Below, one piece after another: positions 54,810 to 64,000 of a stretch of 64,000 nt of DNA. The first letter of the stretch is position 1; each line of letters begins with the position of its first letter. The notes beneath the pieces are model-generated. The model worked only from the letters and a program-made list of their open reading frames with translations, made no database searches and was not told where the DNA came from. The stretch lies in the NCBI GenBank assembly GCA_905178155.1, contig CAJINV010000002.1:208354-272353 (forward strand). Reading direction: 5' to 3'. The DNA comes from Amoebophrya sp. A120 (Eukaryota > Sar > Dinophyceae > Syndiniales > Amoebophryaceae). The translations under genes and the position numbers were made by a program.

Positions 54810-57800
54810 CTAATCTGAGTGAGCCCCTACTATCCCCACCATTTTCCAGTGGTTGATCCCGTTGTGCCAGAGACGAATGCATTCGCGGTCCTGATCACAC
54901 GACGATGTACCACGTTGTTGTAGTTCGAGTTCCTCTCGTCCCGCTTCTCCTCCTCCGACCTGCAGGTTCGGAAAGCTCTGCATGCTGTATATTGTGAGGA
55001 ATAATCCCCCCTCCCCATATCGAAAGCGAAATTTGTGTTGCTGTATTTGAGTACACAAATCGCATTTGTCCTGCTGGAGAGGACTGCAGACCCATATCAA
55101 GCCTGAGTAGAGAGGCTCTGACTTAGGCGCTTAGCACGAAAAGCGTCCGTGATGTTGGCTCAACAGCATGACGAACCGCCTCCATAATGGGACGGAAGCT
55201 GCTGCCCTCGTCTTCTTGCAACACAAACGCGATTTGTGACCTCAAATCAGCAACACAAATTTTCGAAAACCTACCTCTTCAATATGGGGAGGGGGGATTT
55301 TTCCTTGCGATATTGTAAAAGTTTCGGTGGATCGGCTCGTAGTCTCCCGGCTCTTGCACCGCTTCCCCACCGCCGTCTTCGTGCTGCATATACAAGTGTA
55401 CAACTCCCCCTCCCCCTCATTTGTATGGCATGAAGAGCAATACAAACACCAGCGCACATGGAGCCGATGCATGACAAATCCATGTTTTTCCTAATGTAGT
55501 GCTGTTTGGGCTTCCGGAATTTGTCATGCATAATAGTGACGCAAGGGAGCAACTGGAATTGTGAATTTTGCATGAGAAATGAGAACGAGGGGGAGTTGTG
55601 CACTGTCGTATTGCAGAAGGTCCCTGGCGAAGGCGTACACCTCGATCGGCAGGCCCAACACGTGGGACAGCGCTTCGATCTCGTTGTCGCCGGAAAAGAC
55701 GCCCGGCTTGGCCAGCTCGTTCAAAATTTGTTTGTCCGTGCTGTCGGCTCCCAGCCGCAGTTCCATCTGAAAGTCCCGACGGTACGTCGCCCCGTGGGCG
55801 TGGGGGCTCACTTCGTCCAGCCTCGTGGCGAACCAGTCGCGGACCGCTTTGCGCAGGCTTCTTGGGGTAGGAGGTGGAGCACGAGCAGGAGCACGAGCAC
55901 CACCACCACGTCGGGCGACAGTATTGTCATTTCCTGGGAACAACGAGGAGGACATGATGATTTGGTCTTGATCGCCACCACCGGTAGCAATCCTCTTCCG
56001 CTGTTGCAGAGCGCGCAAATTCGCGATCACAGCGTGGTAGAGACAATCGCCGTCTCCAGGGACGTTGACTGTGTAGATGGATCTGTTCTTTTGCACGTCC
56101 AATACACGCCGCCGACCGGGTCGTGGTCTTTGTTCAAGAACATGATCCACAGGGTAGCGGCTTTTTCCACTGCTAGTGCTACTCCTGTCTTCAGAGATGA
56201 ATAAATCTTCGACTGTGTCCACCCCTGTCACCCGGTTTCCCGGTCGGATACTGCGCTGAAAAGCGACAAGCTCTTCCTGGGCCGCCCGGGATGAAGCAGC
56301 AGATGAGGTTCTGGAAGATACCCCCGTGGAGGTTCTTGCCGCACTTCTTAGGGATACAGCTACCTCACTGCTCCTTGCCGATACATCCGAGGGCACATGA
56401 CTGTCGGCCGAGCCGAACGGCGTTTCTGGTAAAAATATTCTTGTTGCAGGACGATTCCACGCCGAAACTGAATGCTCGTACTTGTTCTTCTCAGCATAAA
56501 ACATTAAATCTTGCTTCTTTTTTATCCTGAGTAAAAACGTACCCACACCAGAGTCAGGATGGGGATTTTGCAACACAAACCGAGGAGTTTTGTGAGTCAC
56601 GCATGACAAGTTGCGCTCTGCAGTGTAGTGCAGGTTAGCAAGTGCAGCCGCATCACAGATTCATCTGCTCATCCTGTTCACAGCATCACAAATTCCAAAA
56701 CACGATTCAAAATTGCTCTCATGGTGATGCGCATTACAAGTCTTCCTGTCTTTGCAAATCTGCACTACAACTCTGGTGTGGGTACGTTTTTCCTCAGGAT
56801 ATTTTTCACCCGTTGCAGCTGAAACAGAAAATATTTCTCGTTCCCCCGCAGATGCGTTTGCCCGCGTACCTTCTTGCGCACCGGAATTATGTTGTTGTCG
56901 GGACGAACATCAAAGGACGAGCTCTTGCGATTTCCGTTTCTACCACCTCTCGGTCGCGATGGAGACGACCTTCGACCACGGGTGGATGGGCGCGAGCAGC
57001 CTGAATAAACATTATTTGTGGTTCCTCGCGCCGCGACGACGGCGTATCGAAAGAAAAAAGTTCGTCACGATCACTCATGGGCATTTTTGCAATACAGAAA
57101 ATGCCTGGCATGCGTAGAAATGCATCACAGGCAAACAACATACGGGATTTCTCTTAGTGTTTCTGCAATACAAGATGAAGCTGTGACGCTAAAAAAATCT
57201 GTAATGCAAAACCTCCAAGTTAGTGACTGTGACAAACTTTTTTCTCTCCATACGGCGGAGGGGAGTTGTAGTCGTCCTCGTCCTCTCGGCTTAGAAGTTG
57301 TTGTACTGGTGTTCAGATTAATACGCCTCCTCATCGTCCTATCAAATGTAAAAATGTCTGGGTCTGGAAATTTGTGATGCTGTGTGGCATATCATGAGGA
57401 GGCCACAGTTGCTGGCTCAGCATGACAAGTTTCTGAGCTTCTAGGTCGTGTTACCTATTCTGCATGACAAACTACGTTTCTGCATGACAGAAAAGTGGGG
57501 GTCTTTGGCGATGTGCATGACAGATTTAAGAGTCATGCCAGACAAGCATGACAAACTTGCATTTTTCCAGACCCAGACATTTTTACACTTGATACATCCT
57601 TTCGCGTGGTGGTCCACCACCTCCTGCTCCACCGACCGGCGCGGAATAGCTCCGAGGACGGGTTGTAGTAGTTGTTGCGAAGCCCGCTTTGGCTTTGCTT
57701 GAGAATAAATTGCTGGCTTTGGCTTTGGCTTTGACCGCAGGACGAGCCACAGCTGCGGGAAAATTCTCCTTAGCAGTCTGCGGTGGCAGCACCGGCATGG

Positions 57801-59364
57801 AACAAGTTGTGCGATTTATCATACCGGAATAAGGAGTACATTCTTTTTCTTGCACGGCTACTTGTGTCGATGTCGGGGCGCAAATATCACAGGTTGAACT
57901 TGAGTTTGTCCTCTGCTGGATCTCTCCCCGCGCGGAGTGGGAGTAGTTGGCGCTAGAAGTGCGACCTTGTTGCAACGACCCTGCTTCTTGGGGGTCGACG
58001 CGACCACGGGAAAGTATGGCGTTCTCGAGAAGAGTTGAGAACGTCATAGAAAGTTCTTCCATTTCGCATCCGCTTTGTTGTTCCAGCTCAGACGACGGTA
58101 CAGCTGTAGAAGGTGTGTCCTCGTCGTCCTCAGCACAATTATAAACATGTCCGGGTGACGGTGGTCTGGTTTTCACGCGCTCCAGCCTCGCTTTTGTGAA
58201 CTTCCTGTTCCTTGGTCGTGCGCAAGGACCTGCCCACGTTGTCCTTGCGCTAGTTGTGTGAAGATCGTCATCCGCCGGCGACAAAATACCAAATGGAAAT
58301 GGCACGTCGACACTAGCTGGTGCACTATCGCCACTGCTGTTCGTAGCAGCTCTGTTGTTCCACCGGGGGCGCAGCAACCCTTCAATAACCTCCTTTGACG
58401 GCGGCCCGAGGTCGCAGAGGGGCGGGTCAAAATAAACACCAGTATCGGCTTTCGGTATTGATTTCCCTCTGGCAGTAGAGTCCCCTCGTGCGTCGTGGGT
58501 TCCAACTTTATTTGGTCCTCGCGCATCATGTTGCCCCATGTTGGCTCCTGCTTTCCTGGGTCCTCGTGCACCACCGGCACTCCGTTTAGCAGTGGCAATA
58601 GCAGCAGGCTGTATCCCAGGACGAGTAGGTTTTCGCGGCTGCGCCGTGCCCGTAACTATATTCGGGCAGCTGCAGTTCGCCCCTTTCTTTGCAAGGGAAG
58701 GTGGAGCAGGTCCTGCTCCGCCAGACGTTCGGGTGGTCCCTGTCTTTCCTGCAAGATTTTTTGGCTTCGTACTCGTACTGCTCCCATTCTTCTGGCCCCC
58801 GCCCAAACAGCTAGAGTGGCTCTTGTTCCACTTCCTCCACACGGTTTTGAAATAGCCTACCCAGGAGCCGAACCAATTTCGAAGCCACGCGACGGTCGTG
58901 CTGTGGCTCTTGCTTGTCGTGGTAGTCTTCTTGTTGCCGGAGGTCACTGTCGTAGTTTCTGACCTGCTGGTGGTGCTGAAGGTAGTTCTTGCTTTGATGC
59001 CCGTGTTCCTCTTGTCGAAAGCTGCACTAGTACCACCATCTTCCGGCAATTTCTCATCTGCACCAGCTGGCCTGATAACTGTCGGAGGTGGCAGAAGGGC
59101 GGGGGCAACAGAGGTGAACGTGTTCGTATTTCTGGTCTCGGCAAAAACAACGGAGAGGTTGGAAGTTGTTGTACTATATACGGCCAGAAACAGAGCGGCG
59201 AAATAGGAACGTGACGTCCCGAAGCCGCAACAGCGCGATGGGAAGTCAACGCTGTTTCTTCTTCCCATCGACATGAGCAACATCTCCCCCCTGCGTGAAG
59301 ATGATTTGGCGGACTCAAGATGTTGAACCTGGCGCTGTTTCAGTCGCAGAGGTGCCAGACCCAT
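54810..59364 (-). CDS. OTU-domain cysteine protease (putative deubiquitinase), 1,080 residues
   Basis: Exons in coding order: 59364-57595, 57339-57253, 57044-56802, 56522-55611, 55388-55313, 54989-54810. Total 3,243 nt, exactly 1,081 codons with the stop. A hydrophobic segment SYFAALFLAVY (about residues 53-63) suggests a membrane anchor. A long Ser/Thr-rich region follows, with a Trp-rich stretch near residue 170. The OTU fold spans roughly residues 846-1075: VPGDGDCLYHAV holds the catalytic Asp and Cys (Cys about 854; the usual GDGNC has Asn where this has Asp). DNEIEALSHVLGLPIEVY is the conserved central block, and NGINHW near the C-terminus supplies the His (about 1068). OTU enzymes cleave ubiquitin or related modifiers. 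The His-bearing end is recovered only if the introners at 55389 and 54990 are spliced out. Confidence 0.88.
54990..55312. mobile_element. Introner, family E (323 bp)
   Basis: Start TATTGTGAGGAATAATCC, end TTTTTCCTTGCGATA. Duplication CTGTA/TTGTA (4 of 5). Near-identical inverted copy of 12630-12952. Phase 2; must be removed to complete the OTU domain. Confidence 0.93.
55389..55610. mobile_element. Introner, family D (222 bp)
   Basis: Start TATACAAGTGTACAACTCC, end GTTGTGCACTGTCGTA. Duplication CTGCA/TTGCA (4 of 5). Internal orientation opposite to 23339-23560. Phase 0. Confidence 0.9.
56523..56801. mobile_element. Introner, family C (279 bp)
   Basis: Start TATCCTGAGTAAAAACG, end TTTTTCCTCAGGATA. 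Duplication TTTTT/TTTTT, exact. Phase 2. Confidence 0.92.
57045..57252. mobile_element. Introner, family I (208 bp, only copy)
   Basis: Ends pair over more than 30 bp: GAAAGAAAAAAGTTCGTCAC against the complement of GTGACAAACTTTTTTCTCTC, then GCAATACAGA against TCTGTAATGC. Duplication CGGCG/CGGCG, exact. Phase 1. Confidence 0.9.
57340..57594. mobile_element. Introner, family B (255 bp)
   Basis: Ends TATCAAATGT and ACACTTGATA. Duplication CGTCC/CATCC (4 of 5). Phase 0, first intron of the OTU gene. Confidence 0.9.
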
Positions 59365-60536
59365 TTTTTCTTTCCCTCTCGCTTTCAGTATTTTTCTCTT
59401 TTGGTCGTAATGTTACTACTTATTTTCTAGTTGATGTACCAATTTACTTTCTATGAATTATACAAGTTGAGGCCAATCTACTTCTTCGTTCTGAACTAAG
59501 CGTGTCGACGACAAATAAACCTCCATTTACTGACAAGGCCAACATCATCTTACTTTTCCATTCGATGAAACGCAGTGCCGATAAATCTACTGAAGCTCAT
59601 CGACTCAAGAAGACGAGCAGACAAATTTTACACATACTAGGTCAACCTGACCTGCCGCTGTTTTTTTTTTTTTCGGGAAGGGGAATGGATAAAGCGGATA
59701 CTTATCGGCATGGAATGAGCTGCGCGATTTTTCGGAACAAGCAAGTAGCCTAGATTTCTACAGGTGGATTCTTGGGAAGAGAGATGCACGATCTTCTTGT
59801 TCTGCAGACGTTTTCATTTTCATCGCCAACTGATCTCTTGGTGTCAGACACTGATGGATTGTCGCTTTCAGGTGGTGGATCCTTTTGGTGATAGATCGTT
59901 TCTTTTTCGGAAAATAAAAAAGGAAACTTGCAGCCTCGGCTGCGATGCCATGATCTCCGCGACTAATTTTTCTTGCAAACTACACGCAACCCACAGGCCG
60001 GAATTCGTTCTAGTCCCTCAGCGTTAAATAATGATGATCTGATGATCTTCGAGGTACGTTTTGAACACGTAAGAGTCAGATACTGGGTCCCCCGGGAAAA
60101 AACTCGCGGTGTTATTTTTGCTCATCTTGAGCCAAAGGCTCACAAAAGTTACAGTGTGTTTGTCTTGCGTGTTCTGGCTTCCAGGGACTATCTAATTGTG
60201 TTTTTCATGTTCCGGAAAAAACTTTCTCGTGCAAAGAAATACGAATCTGTGATGCGTCTTCGCGATATTGCGACGCAAGAGAAAAAACTTCACTACGAGA
60301 AAAAAGTAGTCACAAAAAACACAGACAGTGATCACGTGCACCGATCCGAGGTGAGAGTGAACAACACCCCTCCTCAAACTGGTACTAGATCGACAATCTG
60401 CGTGGTGTCTGTGTATCTACTATGGAAGATATGCCACCTCGCGCTGCTCTGTCGATTGAACTGGTTTGTGAAAAGAAACACTACTATGCTACTAGTACTA
60501 CTTATTTGCCCCATGTTATATTTTACTGGTGCTCTT

Positions 60537-60850
60537 TTATGGATTTATCATACTGATCAAAAAATTATGCACCTTGATCGGCAATGATTTTGTGAGAATG
60601 TCTGCATACTGGTACTTTGTTGATGCATGTATTACTCTAATTTCTTTTTTCTGATGAAGATCCTTGATGAAATTATGTCTAATGTCAATGTGCTTGGTCT
60701 TTCTCGTACTATCTGTAGTATGTATTAGGTCTATGCAGGACTTGTTATCTTCGAAAATTGGCCATAACTTGTTATAATACACGGCTATAGGCCAGCGCCA
60801 GCGAACAAAGTAGAGACATTCCGAACACAGTTCTTCAGTACGTGCAATAT
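60537..60850 (-). mobile_element. Ty1/copia retrotransposon remnant (RNase H end of pol)
   Basis: Minus-strand frame contains FEDNKSCIDLI, TKHIDIRHNFIKDL and STKYQYADILTKSLP, the hallmark blocks at the C-terminus of copia pol (usual forms EDNQSAI, TKHIDIRYHFI and ADIFTKALP). The open frame extends a little upstream (WRWPIAVYYNKLWPI). No LTR or remaining pol domains are visible, so this is a fragment. Confidence 0.85.
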
Positions 60851-61413
60851 GATTCTTCTCTTCTTAGACTTGCACGCAAGCTCTACTTCCAACCCCTGTA
60901 GAACCTAGTTTGTGAAAAAGGAAAATTCTCGGTCTCGCCTCATCATCTTAGTCTTCGTAGGGTGGTCTTTTTCGGGTGTGCTTTCTACCGGATACTATCT
61001 GTGATGCGAAAACATTGTAATGCGAAACGTTGAAATCTAATTTCTAATGCTGAAGCGATGAAGTAAATAAATTCCGGAGACAGTTTGTTCTCACTAAAGC
61101 GACGAAGTGTAAAGACGAACGAAGTTTTCCAAACGTAAAGAAGTGCTAGAACATCGGGAAAGTCCATACGAATCTACCTTGTAGTAGCTGCTGCTTATCC
61201 TGTTACTGCTTTTCAGAAGCGAGAAAGAAAGATGAAAAAAGTCCGTGGGCGTTCTGCAACGTTTTGCCGTCATCATCGTCGCGTTCAATTTTTGTAGTGC
61301 TCGTTGCTAGAACTCAGATCCATCATAGCGTCGCGAAAGGGCAAAGACCACACTTTTTATTTTCAGACTGTGGTTAGCTCGGGGAGATAATAATACTTTT
61401 TGATCACGCGCGC

Positions 61414-61453
61414 TATCATCATCATCATCATCATCATCTTCTTCTTCTTCTTT
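61414..61453. repeat. ATC/TTC microsatellite
   Basis: About eight ATC units followed by five TTC units, in intergenic DNA. Confidence 0.95.
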
Positions 61454-61709
61454 CACAACAACAATCCAGCATCACCGGGGCTCGCTGGAAAAGATAAGCA
61501 TTTTCGGACATCGAACCCTAAAAAAAAATAAATTTGTAATGCTGAAACGAAGTAAACTTGCATTGCTGCCCACATGCGCCACACGAAAATGCTTCAAATT
61601 TCTATTGCTGATTCTCCCCCCTTTCACCTCTCTCTTGTATCCTCCCCATCGACGATAGAACACCACCACAAACAAAAAAGGAGAATCACTTCACGGTCCT
61701 GGAACAAAA

Positions 61710-62995
61710 CTACGGCACGGCGCGCAGTGCGTTTTTCCAGGCCTTTTTCGTCCTGGCGACGTGCAACATGAACTGCGCCGCACGACCTCCGTCGAAAGCG
61801 TTGGCGCGTATGATTTCCTTCGCCGTGTCCAGTGCGGCCAGGTACCGCTCCTGGCTCGCCTGCCCCTGCCCCACCATGGTTTCGATTCCGCCCGCAATCG
61901 AGGTCGCCTGCAGTGCGTCCGGCCCCGGGTCCGGCTCGGTCTCACGGGGGTCGACGCGACCGATCCCCACATAAACGCCGACGTTAGCGCGGCTGATGGC
62001 CACTGCATTCGTACGCTGTTCGGGCTGGAAGGGAAGTGCGACCACCGGCACCCGGGCCTGCATCGCTTCGCCCAGGCTCGAAACGCCACAGGAGGAAGCG
62101 AAGACCAGGCGGCGTTGGGCACCAAAGTAGCAGAGCAAAGCGGTCTGGTCGATGCTGTTGCGCTCGAGTCGGATGAAGGGCGGCAAAGCCGATGCGGGTA
62201 CAACATCTTTCTTTAAGCTCAGGCGGAGTACCACGTAGTACTTGGCAGGGCCGAGGTGCGAAAGGTCGGCCACGATGTTGTCAAACACCTGTTTTTCCAC
62301 GTGGTAAAGCGTCCCGAGCGACAAATACACGATCTGCCGGCCCCCCGCCGCGGCTTCCAAGGATTGCAGAAAAAGCTGCGTCGTGTTGTCGGGGCTGGTA
62401 TAGGAAGTTATCTTGGTTCTGTCCGTAGGGCAAAAGCCGGTTTCCTCCTGTCCGGAAACCATCAACGCGGCAACGGGGGCTTCATTCGAAAAAACGCCTT
62501 CATCCTTAGCTAGAAAGGGAGCTGCAGGCGGGGATCTAGTGTTTCCGCTCGCGCCGCGGATGGGAAACACGCGACCCACGAAAATTTCTGCACCCTGGAG
62601 GTGTTCCTGTGAAGAAGAAGATGCTGAGGATATCATTTGTAAAAACGTCCCCAACCCAGAGTTGCAATGCAAATCTGCATGCTGAAAATGTTTCTCATGC
62701 GGAGACCCATCAGAAGCAATGTCTGATCGTGTTTCGGAATGTTCATGCTCCAATCAGCATGACGTGCGAGCTCTGTGATGCTGCTCTGCTAGCTAAACAG
62801 GATTACGCTACTAGAGCACGCCTGTCATGCGAAAGCACCAAAGCTGGCTGATTTGTCTAGCAGATTTCCCATCTTGACTCTGGTGTGGAAAGTTTTTACT
62901 CAGCATAGGGGACCGTCCTGCAGCCGTGGAGCAAGTAGCGGCAGAAGTGGTCTGAAGCCCCGGATCTTCGGTAGTTCCTGAGCTGTAGAGCTCCG
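61710..62995 (-). CDS. UDP-glycosyltransferase-like protein, 5' part missing
   Basis: Exons: 62995-62908 and 62630-61710; further upstream exons lie beyond a truncated introner. The frame ends at a stop at 61710. The C-terminal half shows GT1 family features: IVYLSLGTLYHVE (the usual SxGT strand), then FASSCGVSSLGEAMQARVPV followed by ALPFQPEQ, which matches the donor-binding signature (THGGWNS.LEA...PVVALP...DQ). The signature His-Gly is replaced by Cys-Gly, which may affect donor binding. GT1 enzymes move sugar from UDP-sugars to lipids or small molecules, but the acceptor cannot be inferred. The N-terminal acceptor domain is not in the window. The upstream exon joins as ...AGRSPASSSSQEHL in frame. 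Confidence 0.8.
62631..62907. mobile_element. Introner, family C (277 bp)
   Basis: Start TATCATTTGTAAAAACG, end TTTTTACTCAGCATA. Duplication GAGGA/GGGGA (4 of 5). Phase 2. Confidence 0.9.
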
Positions 62996-63222
62996 TATGC
63001 ATTGCAAATATGTCTGGGTCTGGAACGCTGGAACTTGTCATGCTATTTCTGGATAGTGCAAAAATCTGTGTTGCATGAGGACCAAAAGCTGTCCGCTTTT
63101 GACCAAATTGAGAGGCAGGTTCTCATGCAGGTGAGGCATGATAGAGGTCGCGCACAGTCTGTCATGCCAGGCCATGCATGACAGACCTCATGCGTCATGG
63201 AAAATCTGCACGACAAACAAGG
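62996..63222. mobile_element. Introner, family B, truncated at its right end
   Basis: Start TATGCATTGCAAATATG with TCTGGGTCTGGAACG and typical family B interior up to GCACGACAAAC. It then meets a GC-rich block where the right arm should be. Either something is inserted here and the rest lies beyond the window, or the arm is lost. Confidence 0.85.
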
Positions 63223-63475
63223 CCCACCCGAGCGTGGGGCCAGGGTCCCCACGCTGGGGCCTTGTGCTCGTCCCTAGTGGCGCTAGTGGGGGAAGGGTGT
63301 TCGGCATCGGGGCGGACAGCGTCCGCCCCTCGCCTCACACCAGGCGCGCGCGTAGTGGCTTAGTGCGCGAAACGCTAGTGGGGGAAGGGTGTTCGGCATC
63401 GGGGCGGACAGCGTCCGCCCCTCGCCTCACACCAGGCGCGCGCGTAGTGGCTTAGTGCGCGAAGCGCTACTGGAA
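63223..63475. repeat. GC-rich block with 92-bp tandem repeat
   Basis: Two consecutive 92-bp units (63281-63372 and 63373-63464) start CGCTAGTGGGGGAAGGG and contain the palindrome GGGGCGGACAGCGTCCGCCC; a third unit starts at 63465 and stops after a few bases. The units differ at very few positions, so the duplication is recent. Confidence 0.9.
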
Positions 63476-63864
63476 AAAGGGCGAACTAGGCGCACTGCAT
63501 TTTGCAAGAAAAAACAGAAATAGAAGCAAAGTGAGTATCTCTGTGTGGCTGCTGCAAAAAAGTTCTCTAGTGTTGAAGCGCAACGCCTTTCCGATTCCAC
63601 AGAGCAAAGTAAGCAGCTGTCGCCTGGCCGTGCATTGCAGTGATAGCCGCTTTTTTATTTTTGCATCGCAACGCAAAGACTTCTTTGTTTATGGAGGCAG
63701 TTTATGTTACGGCTTTAATCATTTTCATTTTTGATTTTGTTCGCGTCGCATTTTTTTGTTTGGGCGCTCTTACTTTATTTTTCACGTCAAGAGCGGAGGT
63801 TGGCTTGAAAAATAAATATTTGCGCCCAGGCCCTGGTCTCGCCTTTGCTTTATCCTCTCGCTTC
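63476..63864. other. No gene seen
   Basis: AT-rich stretch between the tandem repeat and the terminal minisatellite. Short ORFs only; possibly interior of whatever interrupts the family B introner. Confidence 0.5.
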
Positions 63865-64000
63865 GCCTGTCGCGGCCACCTCTCCAGGTCACCTGTCGAA
63901 GTCACCTGTCAAGGTCACCTGTCAAGGTCACCTGTCAGCGTCACCTGTCAAGGTCACCTGTCGAGGTCAGCTGTCAAGGTCACCTGTCAAGGTCACCTGT
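63865..64000. repeat. 13-bp minisatellite running off the right edge
   Basis: Unit GTCAAGGTCACCT repeated about nine times with few changes (GAAG, GCG, GAGGTCAG variants). The first units are more diverged. Confidence 0.92.

Larger units (their letters stand above)
59365..61709. other. Intergenic with a retrotransposon remnant and microsatellite
   Basis: AT-rich, no introners. It holds a copia-like pol remnant near 60.6 kb and an ATC/TTC microsatellite near 61.4 kb. A plus-strand ORF at 59973-60587 (204 codons) has no recognisable domain and overlaps the end of the copia remnant on the other strand. Confidence 0.65.

Noticed and set aside
60126-60136. CTTGAGCCAAA, complement of the 3' part of the dinoflagellate spliced leader
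   Set aside because: Only 11 bases match, not repeated, and no leader gene context; probably chance.
480-63222. TA-dinucleotide (mariner-like) target duplication as explanation of TAT...ATA ends
   Set aside because: Leaving a single TA breaks the reading frame at tested junctions, whereas the adjacent 5-bp direct repeats both match and restore the frame.
1-64000. CRISPR-like arrays
   Set aside because: The many short repeats are inverted introner arms with irregular spacing inside exons; no direct repeat-spacer pattern.

Overview
The window looks like nuclear DNA of a unicellular eukaryote, most likely an alveolate of the Amoebophrya/Syndiniales (parasitic dinoflagellate) kind. The evidence is that every supportable gene lies on the minus strand in one head-to-tail array, that exons are chopped by dozens of short inverted-repeat elements at non-GT/AG boundaries (introner elements; I know of such elements from Amoebophrya), and that proteins carry long Ser/Thr/Gln/Glu low-complexity stretches. 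The taxon is an inference; no rRNA or organelle marker is present.

Minus-strand genes from right to left: a partial UDP-glycosyltransferase-like gene (61710-62995); an OTU-type cysteine protease with both catalytic motifs visible (54810-59364); a small protein with a signal peptide (51343-52418); a 216-residue unknown (48041-49339); a cold-shock-domain-like protein with one apparent frame break (45364-47579); two doubtful short ORFs (44908-45282 and 42430-42912); a roughly 1,947-residue helical-repeat protein with a RAP-like C-terminus (29295-42118); a 1,064-residue unknown (20148-24060); and a giant unknown gene of at least 3,664 codons that runs off the left edge (1-17432).

The dominant feature is 69 introner-like elements in at least nine sequence families (A-I). 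All begin TA and end TA (nearly always TAT...ATA). They are flanked by 5-bp target-site duplications: 43 exact, 20 matching at 4 of 5, 5 poor, 1 truncated. Removing each element plus one 5-bp duplicate joins the flanking exons in frame. By hand count this holds at all 28 junctions of the giant gene and gives coding lengths divisible by three for four other genes. The two exceptions are single-base frame breaks in G/C runs. Nearly all elements lie inside genes and I found none in the long intergenic gaps.

Other mobile or repeated DNA: a 1.6-kb hAT-like element (8-bp duplication) nested inside an introner at 33325-34935; a 249-bp insertion inside another introner; a tandem duplication of about 2.7-2.9 kb (24076-29706) that carries a GC-rich island and a truncated copy of the RAP-like exon; further GC-rich islands at 18030-19480 and 63223-63475; a Ty1/copia remnant near 60.6 kb; and minisatellites at the right edge. 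Intergenic stretches hold no other recognisable gene. Coordinates were read by eye and may be off by 1-2 bases in places.
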